The notes beneath the pieces are model-generated. The model had not been told where the DNA came from. It saw nothing but the letters and a program-made list of their open reading frames with translations, and made no database searches. Positions 1 through 33,810 of a stretch of 64,000 bases of DNA are shown piece by piece (positions within the stretch are counted from its first letter, which is position 1; each line of letters begins with the position of its first letter). The position numbers and the translations under genes are program-made. Source of the DNA: Sabellastarte sp. h YS-2021 (taxonomy: Eukaryota > Annelida > Polychaeta > Sabellida > Sabellidae); contig OZ024935.1 in assembly GCA_964017235.1 (NCBI GenBank), positions 33,645,596 to 33,709,595 of the forward strand. The letters are read 5' to 3'.

Positions 1-551
1 AGTTCTTCTCTCAAACAGTGCATGCATTCAGTTAACTGACCAGTGTGTTTTAATTTCACTGAATTATCCAATGTTATCATCCAATGAAATGGCACTTGAT
101 TTAAGTTGCAACAAACCAAAACAATATTAATGATTCAAAATCTATAATGCACAGAAACAAAGTTGTTACCCAGAATGCATCATTAATGATGATCCCTAAC
201 AACTAACAAGTGAGTACATGCCTTTTTCACATCAGAGTAGATAACTTGATTAGTTTTTTGAAAGATTTCTGACCTGTCTGACAATGTTAATTAATGTTAT
301 GGAGACAATTAGTTGAAAAGAGTACATCTTGTATTATAAGAATCTTCAATGTCTATAGAATTTGATTCAAGTTAAGGCTTGCTTCCAACTGAACCAAATC
401 AATTTTTTTTAATTTTTGACCTGGACAACATTAATACTTCTACATTATTTCTATTTACCATATTTATCCATATTAATGCCCCCGTCCCCCCACATTTAAA
501 ATTCCAGGACTCCATCATAAAATTTTGACTTGACTGGTCCTTCTTAATAAT

Positions 552-740
552 TAAGCATCCCGCAAGGGACGCTTGTTTGTGTATGGGAGACCTTCAGGCT
601 CCGCATTTTGTTTTCCTTATAACTCTGTAACCGTTAGGCGGATTCTTTTCAAATTTGGCAGGTTTAGGCAGTAGCCTTGGGAAATTTTTTTGAATATGCT
701 GCAGTGACATTTCAACCAATCAGAGAGGTCACATGACCAA
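552..740 (+). repeat. Hairpin-capped repeat fragment
   Basis: Hairpin AAGCATCCCGCAAGGGACGCTT (arms 553-560 and 566-574), followed by CCTTATAACTCTGTAACC and CAAATTTGGCAGGTTTAGGC, a layout also seen after the hairpins at 31830 and 47344. Confidence 0.55.
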
Positions 741-890
741 AAATGTCTTTTTTCGATGGGGAAGCTTGTCCGGATGATAACTTGAAAGGAATTTTATCAA
801 TTCACCTGAAACTTGGCAAATACATTCATTCTATTAAAATCTGGAAATCATTAGATTTTGGCATTGATTGGTCAAGAAATGATAATTACC

Positions 891-1747
891 TTAATAATTT
901 ACATTACTTTTCAAAAACTATACTTAGACCACAATAGAATAACATCTAACAGAAAATAAAGAAAATCGAAACATGTGCAGTTTTTTGCCTCCGTACTCAA
1001 AATGCTTGAAAATCTACAAATATAGGATATAAAAGTGTGTAACATCGAAAGATTAAAGGCTAGTTGCAATATTTAAAGTTCTCCAATCATTATGTGGTGT
1101 AGAAGCAGGCTGTAAAGTGGCTAATTTTCACCGTCGCCACCAGACTCAAGACTCGTCTTGTTATCTGTAGTAGTCGCCCTCTTTCAAAAATGCATCTCCC
1201 CACCCCGCGGGGGGTTTTATGGATAAATACGGTAAGCCGATTCTATTTGTACAGTGTCCAATGTTGTATGATGATCAGGTAAAACTGTGGTACTACACAC
1301 TACTGATGTAGAGTATAACAACACAAATGCATTTGCACAAACTAGTGTAAAATTTAAAAAAAACACACTCAAGATTAGCAAGAATAGGAGAAAGTATGAA
1401 GACAGTGCAGCCTTGTTATTACAGACCGTGGCAAACCTGAGTTTCAAAATTAATGAACAAGAAATCAACTTAAAGCTGTTATTGTGTTAAATGTTACATA
1501 AAACCAACCTTAACAATTTTAGATCAAGTGTGAATCCTTATAAACATTATTTCCTCAAACCTAAGCAGCATTTAACGGGTTTGGTTCTTATTAAACCAGC
1601 AAATTGAAACTGGTTTCATTGTATTCACAGCCTATAACTCGTGTTCAAAAATAATTACTTTTTTCAATTAAACTGACAAATAAATGAAATCTGAAACAGT
1701 GTTAATAATTTACATTACTTTTCAAAAACTATACTTAGACCACAATA
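891..1747. repeat. Exact 46-bp direct repeat flanking 765 bp
   Basis: 891-936 and 1702-1747 are identical (TTAATAATTTACATTACTTT ... TTAGACCACAATA). The stretch between holds no convincing gene. Confidence 0.85.
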
Positions 1748-4700
1748 TTGTTTTTTGAAATTAATATTACATTCTTGATTCTTAATCAAAATATTTCAAT
1801 GGCAAATGTACACTTGGTATTCAATTGTACAGAGAGACACAATTTGCGCCGTGTATTTCACTGAAGTTTGCCCCAGATTCGCAGCAAGTCTGTTGAAGAA
1901 CACAGGAATGGTTAAAAAAAATATTGGAATTAAAAGATTTCAAAAAACAAACACACACAGACAAACTCTTGACTAGATTAGTTTTTATTAATATTAATCA
2001 ACTACTAAATAATATATATAAAACAAGATTAAATACACACCGAAATAAATTAATAAATACGAAGAACAAAAGAGAGACCATTCATTCAAGTAAAGCAATG
2101 GAGAAGAAAAGCAAATGACCTTGACAGAGGTCAACTGTCAATAATATGTTAGGAATCTCAAACTAATTTGAAATGACCTAAAGAAAATATATAGTAGAAA
2201 TAGGATGTAACTGAGGTCAATACCAAGCTTGATGACAATGTACCACTTTTAGTATGCTCCAACACACAGAGTTATATATCACTCAATTGTTACATTATTT
2301 AAAATATTAAAAGAACATAATGTAGTGTAATTTCTTTGTTTTTAATACGCCAACATCATGGTATTCATGAGTTATTTATAATCACTGCAAAGCCCTGTAA
2401 CTTTTCAGAAATCATTAGAAAATGAGATGTTCTCACTGAATTTGGAGAGGTTACTAGAACAAACTGATAACATCAAGGGTGTACACAGTATGATAGCACT
2501 GAGAGATTATACACTAGATATCAGGGTTATAGCATGTTGAGGGAATGCTTCACATACACAGCACACCAGTGCAGGAAGAGAAAATAAGGTTAGTTTTGTG
2601 GAAGTAACACATACAGACGGCAAAGCACTGAATATGGTAAAAAAACTAGTTAAACATGGTCAGAAAAATAATTAATGTTATAAGTGTAAACAGTCAAGTT
2701 AAAAGTACAAAAAAGGAGTAATTTTGTTGACATAAAGCAAAAACAAGGGCTGGTGAGTAAGTGAAAAAAATAATATGCTATTACCTTATTATATATTAGT
2801 CTGGGAATTATGTTATTACCCTGTACATATTAGTTTGAAAATTACAAAAGGGTTACAAATAGATTCAATTACCAAAACAGGATGTACAGCCAAACTATAA
2901 AAGTAATGGTTACTATGCACATTATGAAAAAGTATTAATTTTTTTTTAAACCAATAATTTCAGAATATCATAAAGTATTTGGTTAGCACAAAATGTCACT
3001 TAAAAACTTAAGCATTTACACAAAAATTTACTTATTAGTAACAAAAACACATATTTTATAAAGAAAAATGTACACCACCCAATGATTCCACTTTGTAATA
3101 TCATTATTTCACTCTTGCTTATATTATTTCTTCCTTTTTGTGCGTGTGAATTTTTAATGTTTTTTTTTCAAAATACTACATGAGTGTTCTCAATATCACA
3201 TTACTTCCATAAAGGCTTTGACAAAAGTGACAGAAGTGTACCCAGCCAAGCTAGCTTTGATAATTACACCAATCTTTACATTAAATGAATTTAGAAAAAT
3301 TCTCCAGAATTAATTCTTACAGAGTTTTATTCTATCAAGCACAAATAGTTCGAGGTACTTCTTTAAGCCTAACCTTGTTTTCAAAAATAGCACAAAATAC
3401 GTCACCTTACACATACAAGAAAACAAAAATACATGACACACTCGTTACACATAAATATACAAATATATATCTGACTAGAAATGAACTTTCTTTCAACATT
3501 TTTGATTTTATATATTTTACACTTTGCTTTTCCAGACATAAAATAGATTATACACAAACAGAGATATCTTGGAGAATAAGCAATATGTACTCTTTTGTGC
3601 ATAACATATCACCACACATATAACAACCTAAATACTGCACTGGACAATACGAGACCACCAACTTGTACAGCAGAATGCCAGTCAGCCAACATGGCTGCCT
3701 TCTTAATTACCTTCATCAATTCATTGCTCACTATGTTTCCTACTATCGGACCTTCTCTATTAGAAAAACTCAATGTAATGAAGTGATTTCAACTCTCCCT
3801 GGTTGATACTTCTAGAATGTTTTATGCTAATTAAAAATACCTGTTCTAATGTACAAACATTCTGTTATTCCAACACAATTTTACTCTTTCTGTTTGATCA
3901 GATAATAGGGTTTGTGCTGTGCTAACTTATTATTTAAGTATGTATGTGCTACAACTGGCATCAAGTGACATTGGTCAGCTTGTACTGAGGATGAATTTAC
4001 CAACTGCTAAACATTAGGATAGCAACATAGTTCTTACTGTACTTTGTTTCAAGAAGACACCACACCACAAATATTCTTATGATCTGAGAAGTCTAAGACA
4101 AGCCAATGCAAAATACAGATTACCAACTGCTTCTAGTTAGAATACATCTGGGAATATATGTTCATACTGTGTTATTTCACTGTTACTTGTATCTATTTTG
4201 AGCATGTATGAGGATCAAAGCACAAAAACTACAGAAAGCTGGATTGGGAGGGGGATGTACCAGTCTTCAAATTTTCAGCCTAATATGTCACTTTTGGTGT
4301 TAAAATAGATTTAAAATATTCCTTTTTAACAAATATCAATACATCCAATGACATAAATAATGTACACTACATCAAATAATAAATTTTCATTACCAAGAAT
4401 ACGCCTTTATACCAAACTACATGCTTATGTCTTTCTTATTTCACAGACTGAAAACATGAAAAGTCATAATGATAGAACTAGTCTACAGATCCCTCTCTTT
4501 CACCTGATGAGGCTGCAGGTGTGTTATATCTCTAAATGGAAGAGATACAAATTGAAAAATTAGGTTGGGGTGTTAAATTCCTTACTGACTTATTTCTTGA
4601 AATCTTTCCACTCACACAATGGAATGTACCAGAAACAAACGTGAAATTTGTCACAGAATGTGAAATTCACCCCCGAAAACCCACCAAACTGAAAGCAGAA

Positions 4701-4946
4701 TTCACAGAAACTGGACAAGTCAGACTAAAACGCACTACACTTCTCAACAAATATCAGACATTTAATAAAAAAATGTGTGATAATTCAACAATACAATTGG
4801 GGGGTTTTCATCAGGGAAGAAATCTGACATGTTATGACAAATTTGTAAACTCTCTCAATACATAACAGAACTAGACATGAGGCTACACATCCTTCTCAGA
4901 TGACTCTGTACACAGATGGGTGTTGTTATTGTTGCAATGTGTTGTT
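1748..4946. other. 3' flank of ZMYND19, AT-rich, no gene seen
   Basis: Likely includes the 3'UTR on the minus strand. Short ORFs here have no family signal. No element ends were recognised. Confidence 0.5.
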
Positions 4947-25946
<21,000 letters not shown>

Positions 25947-26420
25947 GTCCATCTATTAGTTTATGAGATTCAATAACAAATGTAAGGGTATAAATTTGGA
26001 ATAACTTCAAGAAACATTAATTATCACCAAAAGCTCCACTGTAAATATATCCTCTTTCTTGTTTCTCTGTGTATTTCCCTTTCTGGTCATACATGTGGGA
26101 CAAATCGAGTGGAATCGACCAATCAAATGCCTCGATCTAGAAGGAAGTGACCTCTGGCCCCGCCCACATTCAGTCACATGACGGGTACTTTCTGGGTTTG
26201 TACATCATAACAAACAAAACCACGTGTATGTCTAAAGCACATGGTGCGAAAGGCCATCTGGCGCGCCAAATATGAATATAAAAGGGCAGGTGGTCCATCA
26301 AAACACAGAACAAAGACGTCAAAGGGGTGGCTCTCTCCCGGCTCGTTTGTGACACCGGCCACCTTTCTCCTGAACTTTGCATAAATTGTATGAACGGTAA
26401 TAGCTATACTTGTACTTGGT
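25947..26420 (-). promoter_or_regulatory. Probable ZMYND19 5'UTR/promoter region
   Basis: Directly upstream of the start codon. More GC and CpG than the surroundings (GGCGCGCC at 26259, CCGGCTCG at 26338). A TATAAAAG on the plus strand at 26277 could belong to a divergent transcript, but no coding exon follows it. The promoter role is inferred from position. Confidence 0.4.
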
Positions 26421-26797
26421 TCAACCAGTAAAAACTAGAAATTTTTACTATTGATTACAGCAGCTCAAATTTCTCTTGTGTGATAAGTTCACTTTGGGCC
26501 AATATATAACTGTTTGAGGATTCCTGTTTATATATTGGTGATATGTTAAATGCACACATATTTTTGCATCAATATCCTTTAATAAATAAAAATTGTACAG
26601 CGTGACAATTTTTTTTTATAAATATATATACTATGCCATGAAAATGCACTTGTATCCCAGATTTAGTAGATTATGTTTTTTCTTGTTGAAGACTACATTT
26701 GGTAACCTTACATAATTATTCCAAGCAAAGACTGAATTGAGAGGGTTTTTTTTCTCATTTTGTATCTGGTGTGGCATCCAAGGTTTCATTAAAACAC

Positions 26798-26992
26798 TAG
26801 ACTTTCATCAAGTCCTTTTGTCTAAGGTATTATATGTGGACTGAATGACTTTTTTACCAGAATGTGGGGCTGACAAATATATTAGTGTATTTCTCTACAC
26901 AGAAGCTTTTTTTACTCATCATGTGGGTTCATAATGATTTCATGTATGTCAGATTTGCTGGAATAAGAAATACAAAGACTTGGAGCAAGTCT
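26798..26992. mobile_element. MITE with 10-bp target duplication, copy 2
   Basis: Same family as 23256-23448: ends TAGACTTTCATCAAGTCC and GACTTGGAGCAAGTCT, flanked by ATTAAAACAC at 26788-26797 and 26993-27002. 195 bp. Confidence 0.84.
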
Positions 26993-28062
26993 ATTAAAAC
27001 ACTGATGTATGAAAAAAAACTTAATTAAACCTGATCGAATTTGTGTTACCTAAATTGCATAAAATGAGGATTAAAAATTAAAATACAAATGACTAAAATG
27101 TATTTAATTTTTAATTGCAGATAATACCATATATGTGTTTCATTTTTCCCCGGGGAATATAACATTTCGAGACAAATGTTGTTCAAGTATATGCGTAAGA
27201 GAGAAAAATAAGACAATTTCTAACTTAGATTTTAAGTATTTCTCAGATTTCAAGAAAGAAATTATGAAACTGAATCTTCCTAACTTGTGTTTCGTGAGTA
27301 CAATGTCTAAGAAAAACTAAAGTTATGGTAAGTATTGTTGTGGAAAATGGCCCCAGATAAGAAGAAGAAAAACACCGTTTGTTTAAAATCTGCTGATATT
27401 TAATCCAAACTAAAACACAATCTGTATTTCCAACAAGATAAACACGATGAACGGATATAGATATACCCTATTACTTGTACCTTTTAAGACATAATACAAT
27501 TTCCTTTTTGTTATTTTTAAAAGGGAAGTAATCAAAAAGAGCTCGTTAAGTGTACCACGCACTTGTACGTATCCATTATGATAAATTGGCAAATACTGTC
27601 AGAAATCAGTAGTTTTGTGTACAGAGTACGGGTAGCACTATGCACAGTGCATTTTTGAGTGTTTGGATTTTTACAGGCAGCATAGGTATGTCTCATGTAC
27701 CATACTCACCCATATCTAACAACTGCCAAATTCAGTTTTCTATACTGTTGACAAATTACACTATGAAACGTTTTTGTGTGGAACACCATACTGTACTGAA
27801 ATGTGTACTGATACTTGTGATTTTATAGTTGTGTTCGTACTGTACACTACTGCAGTAGTGCTATATGATCTCAACGAAAACTGACTGTGCTTGTCACAAT
27901 TACTATACTACAGGGCATTTGTATTTCGAAATGTATCCATCTGTAAATAAGTACGCAAGCCATGGAATATTTTAATTACACAAGTGGTCACTGAGATAAA
28001 CGGTCATAGATAATAAACGGTCTTCAGAAATTATCACACCAAAATCGGTTAGAGGGTTTAAC

Positions 28063-29776
28063 AGCTAGACCAAGGACGCATCTGTGGCCAGGTACAAGAT
28101 GTATCCACCGATGCAAATTTGTATCCTCCAGGAAGACAACTCACCATAGCCAGTACGTGAACCATCATTTTGACCTTGAAGGAGGGGCCCAAGGTCAAAT
28201 CTGACCACATCAGAAGATTCGCAGCCCATGATTTCCTATACCCAGATAGCAAGACCTTAGTGGGCCACCGTTGGTTATGGGTGGCAAAATATAGCTAGTG
28301 GGCCACCACTGAGCCACTGCTGGACCACTAACTGCATTTTTTTTTTCAAAATATTTAAAGCATTATAAACAACTTCAAAAGGAACCTCAATTACTGTTTT
28401 CTGACATATTATTTAACAATATTCAATGTTAAAAACATATTATTTCAAAATATAAATATATTGCATGGCCCACTGTTGGCCCATCAACTACCAAAGTCAG
28501 TGGCTGTAGCTCAGGGACCAGCCTATGCCCACTGGTGTAAAATTCTGGGAAAAATTAGATAAAATGTGCATTTTCTTTCACTAAACGTAAGTGTCATTTA
28601 TATAAACAAACCTATTCTGTACTCCTTTATTTAGCTCAGTCAGTCTTTCCTCCACTTTATTACTTTATATATTGATTGCTTATATATTTGCCACATTGGT
28701 CCATCAATGGCCCACTCACTACATAAATGGGCCACTGGTGGCATATATTTTATTTTTAGTGAACGTTAAAGAAAGATATCTTCATTTTTTCCATTTGATA
28801 TAATTTTGTGTTTTAATGAAACCTAAATTTATCCCCAATTTTTTTATCTGACACATGCAACTATGATCTATAAGAACTATACTTAGTTGGTGGGCCAATG
28901 TCTGCTGATCATTTAGTTTTGACAGACATTGAAAAATAATGCCTTTGCTTAAACTCATTTGGTTTATGTGAAATACTTATTATGTGAGTTGCTGTTTTAA
29001 ATTTTATTACACCAAAAAATGTAAGATTTGCCACTGGTGGTCCATCAGTGGTCCACCGTCTGCCTGAATGGTGCACATACTGTTGGTCCACCGGTGGCCA
29101 ACAGATGGCAAAGTAATTGGATAGCCAAACTTAAAAGTGCTTATAACTCGCTTATTATTGGTGGTACAGGTTTGGGATGGTAAACCAACATATAGGAAAT
29201 CATGGGCTGGGAATCTTTTGATGTCAGATTTGCCCTTGGACCCCTCCTTCAAGGTCGAACGAGGATAGCCAAACATAAAAGTGCTTATAACTCGCTTATT
29301 ATTGATCCTAGAGGTTTGGGATGGTAAACCAACCTATAGGAAATCATGGGCTGGGAATCTTTTGGTGTGGTCAGATTTGACCTTTTACCCCTCCTTCAAG
29401 GTCAAGCGAGGATAGCCAAACTTAAAAGTGCTTATAACTCGCTTATTATTGGTCCTAGAGGTTTGGGATGGTAAACCAACTTCTAGGAAATCATGGGCTG
29501 AGAATCTTTTGGTGATCAGATTTGACCTTGTACCTCTCCTTCAAGGTTAAGCGAGGATAGCCAAACTTAAAAGTGCTTATAACTCGCTTATTATTGGTCC
29601 TAGAGGTTTGCAATTTGAAATCAACTTATAGGAGGTCATGGGCCGGGAATTTTCTGATGTTTTCAAATTTGACCTTGGGGCCCCTCCTTCAAGATCAAAC
29701 GATGGTTCACTGGCTTTGGTGAGTTGTCTTTTCGGTGGATACAAATTTGCATCGGCTCTCTGATGCGTAGGTCTAG
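28063..29776. mobile_element. Foldback element with about 160-bp inverted ends and internal tandem repeats
   Basis: Left end CTAGACCAAGGACGCATC and right end GATGCGTAGGTCTAG are inverted. Similarity runs inward through GATGCAAATTTGTATC, GACAACTCACCA, GTGAACCATC and CTTGAAGGAGGGGCCC. Inside on the right are four to five units of about 150 bp (AGGATAGCCAAACTTAAAAG ...). At 28245-29110 a different sequence rich in GTGGGCCACC/GGTCCACC motifs appears to be an insertion or core. No coding capacity. Confidence 0.75.
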
Positions 29777-30109
29777 TTTATTTTTGGGTTAAATATTTAG
29801 AATTTTACTCTGGAGACATCTCAATGTGGGACCAGCCAACTGGACATAGATCCCATAACCGACAAGCCGCAAGTCAGTGAAATAAAAACAGACCTGTCCT
29901 ATACATATTGCAGCTTGTCTGTTGCTGTAACCACATTGTCAGTTTCCACTTACATCTTGTCCTGGTATGTTCCCAGCTTGTCCAGACTCGGAGACTTCCC
30001 GTCTTGATGGGTAGTGACCAAGTCAGGTCTTGGTTGCTCATGACAGGTTTTTTTAAGTACAGTTGGTGTTGTTTTATGGCTTGTTGTGGAGTGAGGCTGG
30101 AAGGGTATA

Positions 30110-30893
30110 GTCCGCGGACTAGGTGTGACCCACACGCACCGCCCCCACAACTTGACTTCACTCCATTTTTCTGAACCCTTATCATGTATAGATAATGAAA
30201 TGGAGAGGTAACATGAAATAAACTGGGATACACACAGTGTTCTGGCCATATTTAGCAGTATACGCTATGACTTTGCTCATAAATATTAGCATTATTTTCT
30301 GAGGTACTGTGGTGGTTTTATCCGCTGTTGCACTCAATTAGTACATGCATGGGGACATCCAATATGCTTCTTTTGACACCAAAATTGTGAAAATATCTCA
30401 ACTGGCAGTTGAAATATTAGGTATTCAAGACATGAAGGGTACACATAATTTTGGCGATAAAACCACCACAGCACCTCAGAAAATAATGTTAATGTAAAAA
30501 CTATATTTTTCTGTAATTTTTTTAAATTGCTCAGAAGTTCGATGGTTGTTGCCACATGACACGCATTAGTCAAAATCATGTTGATACCAAATTCCAATTT
30601 TCACTTTTGTAGATAGCACTATGAAGGAGCTTTCCAATGATACCTTACTTGTCATGATTGGTCATATATAAGTAGGTGAAAATATAATTCGAAATATGCT
30701 AATATGTATGACCAACAGCAGTTGTGAATTGGCTTAAAATAGGGTACACTGCTAACTATGACCAGAACACCCTGTCTATTTCATGTTACCTCTCCATTTC
30801 ATTATCCATGCATGATAAGGGTTCAGAAAAATATAGTGAAGTCAAGTTGTGGGGGGGGGGGGGGGGGGGTCATACCTAGTCCGCGGACTAGTA
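30110..30893. mobile_element. Foldback/MITE, both ends carrying the palindrome AGTCCGCGGACT
   Basis: TAGTCCGCGGACTA at 30110-30123 and CTAGTCCGCGGACTAG at 30877-30892. Arms are inverted: ACTTGACTTCACTCC / TGAAGTCAAGTTGTG, TCATGTATAGATAATGAAAT / inverse, GTGTTCTGG / CCAGAACAC; an inner pair at 30288-30335 matches 30455-30492 (TTTTCTGAGGTACTGTGG and inverse). A 19-G run lies at 30851-30869. The overlapping ORFs read through the palindrome and are not genes. Confidence 0.8.
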
Positions 30894-31082
30894 CTTAAAT
30901 ACGACAGGCCGGCAAGTGTTTCCCGACAAGACTGTAACAGTATAGGATAGATCTGGAAGTGACTACAGCAGGATGTAGACAGACAAGACGGTAACCGGTT
31001 GTTTGATATTTTGACAACCCACTGCGACAAGCAAGGAAACTACAACCGACTCTGTAACTGACCCTCGAAAAATCCATAGTTA

Positions 31083-31829
31083 CCGAAAAGATGGTCCCAG
31101 TGGAACACCCCCATACGGTGTAAGATTTTGATACATGGTTGGGGCCTTGGTTGGGGGTGTAGGTGTGCAGTGTCCTGGTGACCTTGATTTGACCTTGTCA
31201 TAGTGACCTTGAATTTGAAAATCTTGTACGGGATATATTTTCAAAATCATATATGTTGTGGGATGTTGTTACTTTGCAGGAACATTGGTTTGGGGTGTAG
31301 GTGTGCAATGTGATGATGTGACTTTGATTTGACCTTGCAGTAGTGACCTTGACCTGTAAAACCGTAAAGTATGGGAAGTTGCTACTTGGTAGGGCCATTG
31401 ACTGGAGAGTGTAGGTGCCTGGGGAGTAGAGACCTGGTATGACCTTAGTGTGACTTTGACCTTGCCAAGTTGTTCTACAGCCATATTTGAGACATATTTT
31501 TCCTATCATAAACTTTTACCTACTAGTGCAACGGGCATTGACAGCTATGCTTCAATAAAAAGTTTTACAGATCAATAACCTTAAGTTTACTAGTAGTTAA
31601 TGTTGTTGTCTTGCTTTGGAATTGTCTTCTTTTATTGCTTTGCCTTTGCATTCATTTCCTCTCTATCAAGCATTATTTCTCTTGCACCTTTACATAACTT
31701 GCACCATTCTGAAATTCTGCTGATCTTTGTACTGTTTCACCTCTTCTATATCTCATGGTGTACCAAGACTTTTTTCAAAGCTGTGGGATATGGGATGATG
31801 TTCTATTTTTGTTTAATTTTCTATAATTG
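31083..31829 (+). repeat. Dispersed repeat: 150-bp tandem core plus about 330-bp tail, copy 1
   Basis: Units of GGTTGGGGGTGTAGGTGTGC ... GACCTTGATTTGACCTTG ... GTGACCTTGA. They are followed by a tail (TTGCTTTGGAATTGTCTTC ... TTTGTACTGTTTCACC ... ATGGTGTACC) that also follows the related array at 47440-48125, so the two loci are copies of one element. Confidence 0.75.
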
Positions 31830-32476
31830 TATCCCCGACGCGAAGCGGGGATAATATGGATTCATCATCGTTGTCGTCCGCGCCCTCGTCCGCGCCCGCA
31901 GAGATTTCTTGTTAGCGACCTACAGTCCACATTTCTTTCCGGATTTTTTTCATATTTGGCAGGTGGCTTGATATGGTAGAGGACTCGCCACCCTATCTTT
32001 TTGGTAGGCTTTATGTCTAAATTAGGCCTGTGGTAGACAAAAATGTCTAAAATGTGGAATATTGCTTGTTAGCGACCTACAGTCCACATTTCTTTCCAGA
32101 TTTCTTTCATATTTGGCAGGTGGCTTGGTATGCTAGAGGACTCACCACCCTATCTTTTTGGTAGGCTTTATGTCTAAATTAGGCCTTTGGTAGACAAAAA
32201 TGTCTAAAATGCATTAAAAGTCATGAAATCATGCACTAAATCACTTATAACTTGAAAAGTGTTGCATTTAGAGCATTTTGTTAAAATATGTTATTCAGCT
32301 ACTTTTTTCATAGCTACAACATGGTGAGTAACTTGGGTGTCTGTCTCAATAGCTAAGTGAGTAATAGCTACTTTTGGGCTTTTCAGTAACTTCCATCATG
32401 AGTAAAATCACTTGTAACTTGAAAACTGTTGCATTTACACAATTTTGTGTAAATATGTTATTCAGCTACTTTTGGG
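31830..32476 (+). repeat. Start of outer hairpin-capped tandem-repeat element (pearl/Helentron-associated type)
   Basis: Hairpin TATCCCCGACGCGAAGCGGGGATA (31830-31854 region, palindromic arms) followed by TCC-GCGCCC repeats. Then two copies of a roughly 135-bp unit (GTTAGCGACCTACAGTCCAC ... GGTAGGCTTTATGTC), then 158-bp units (ACTTGAAAA.TGTTGCATTTA...). The same units reappear right of the LINE and right of the CAC-ended transposon, so both inserted here. A hairpin plus tandem core is the plan of bivalve pearl elements. Confidence 0.7.
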
Positions 32477-33225
32477 TTTGTTTTTTTTTTACCCTTTTGT
32501 AACATGGTGCATCAGGTACTGGGCAGGCGAGGGTAGCAAACCTACCATCAGTACCTTTTTACAGTGCCACTCATACACAGTATGAAAGTTTTATGGTGTA
32601 CAAACCCTTAAAACACTTAGAATCCAAAACAAATTAAATGTCGCAATCACTTGTCACATAAATTAAGACATTGTAAAGCTGGCTGATCTACCAGAAGCCT
32701 CTCACCTGCAGGGGGGACAGCCTCAGGTGTAAGAGATGGCAGACCAGCCAGTATAGTATACAGCAGTAGTTATGAGACAATTTCGTACTTGAATTTTGAA
32801 GCTGATTTTAAAAGTCTTAGATAATCATGATTTGTTAATGTAACAGAGTTTAGTATATACACACATACCCTCCAGATCAGTTTTAGTGATAACATAATTT
32901 TTACCTAAAAACTATCTCACAGATGTTATAAGTACAGACACAGATAACGTCCACTAAAATTTAGCAATCATGTGAGTTTTCAGACATTCTTGTGTTAAGT
33001 TATCAATACAGATATATATAACCTCCACTGAAATATAGCAATCATTCTTAGATTTAGATAATTCTATTACAACCTCAAGAGTTCTATATAATACATGTCT
33101 ATTGATCTAGCTAAAAAACTGCATGAACTTGACTACGCATTGCTATACTCTATGTAACCATTAAACCATCTCTTAGAAATACAAAGTTTTGCACTAACAA
33201 GTAACATTATGAAATTTAGAACATG
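32477..33225 (-). other. LINE 3'UTR and poly(A) tail
   Basis: Non-coding stretch after the ORF2 stop. It ends in a T-run on the plus strand (about 32477-32490, TTTGTTTTTTTTTT), that is, a minus-strand poly(A). Beyond it the outer tandem repeat resumes (CTACTTTTGGGT), which fixes the LINE 3' end at about 32491. No obvious target-site duplication. Confidence 0.7.
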
Positions 33226-33810
33226 TTATTTCAAACAAATTAGTATGCAATTAATTAACCTACTCAAATTTTTCCATTGTTTTCTGCTTAATATATGTTC
33301 ATAAACTTCACAATAAAAAGACAACTGTTGATATATCATTTCTTTTATATTTACTGTGCTATAATTTCCTTTATTCATGCTGGTCTTGTACCAGTTGCTA
33401 TAAATAGTGTAGCTTACTATGACAATGCATATAAATTTATTCTCACATATATAGTTGTCACACTGGACTCCTAGTATTATATGTTTTAACATTATATTCA
33501 GATTCAGGCAGTTGCTTAAACTGTTCCATGTTAATTTAATTCTTGGACAATTGTACAGCATGTGACTGATATCTTCTTTTTCTTTACAAACTGAACAGAC
33601 TGATAAATGAGTTTTATTCCACCTACTCAGTTTGTCGTTACAAGCTAATATGTTATGTAGCATTTTGTATTTAAACTCTGAGAATTTTTTATATCTAAGT
33701 GTTTTGTAGTTATTGATATATATCTTTTTCCATTCACTTTCACAAATATCCAGATTTAATTTTCTTTGCCACATATTTTGTGTGTATGGTTTTTTTGCTT
33801 TTTTTTTCAA
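33226..33810 (-). CDS. LINE ORF2 3' part: zinc-knuckle C-terminus (zf-RVT)
   Basis: 194 codons in a shifted frame. LHNILACNDKLSRW followed by C72-x2-C75, H83, C88 is the CCHC knuckle found at the C-terminus of many plant and animal L1-like ORF2 proteins. Ends in LICLK-stop. Confidence 0.85.
   Translation of the reverse strand: MKKKAKKPYTQNMWQRKLNLDICESEWKKIYINNYKTLRYKKFSEFKYKMLHNILACNDKLSRWNKTHLSVCSVCKEKEDISHMLYNCPRIKLTWNSLSNCLNLNIMLKHIILGVQCDNYICENKFICIVIVSYTIYSNWYKTSMNKGNYSTVNIKEMIYQQLSFYCEVYEHILSRKQWKNLSRLINCILICLK

Noticed and set aside
26170-26420. A gene downstream of the TATAAAAG box at 26277 on the plus strand
   Set aside because: No coding exon with family signal follows; the minus-strand ORFs here have no recognisable domain and lie in the likely ZMYND19 promoter.
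29874-30249. Overlapping ORFs on both strands
   Set aside because: They run through the foldback element at 30110-30893 and its flank; open on both strands because of the palindrome, no domain.
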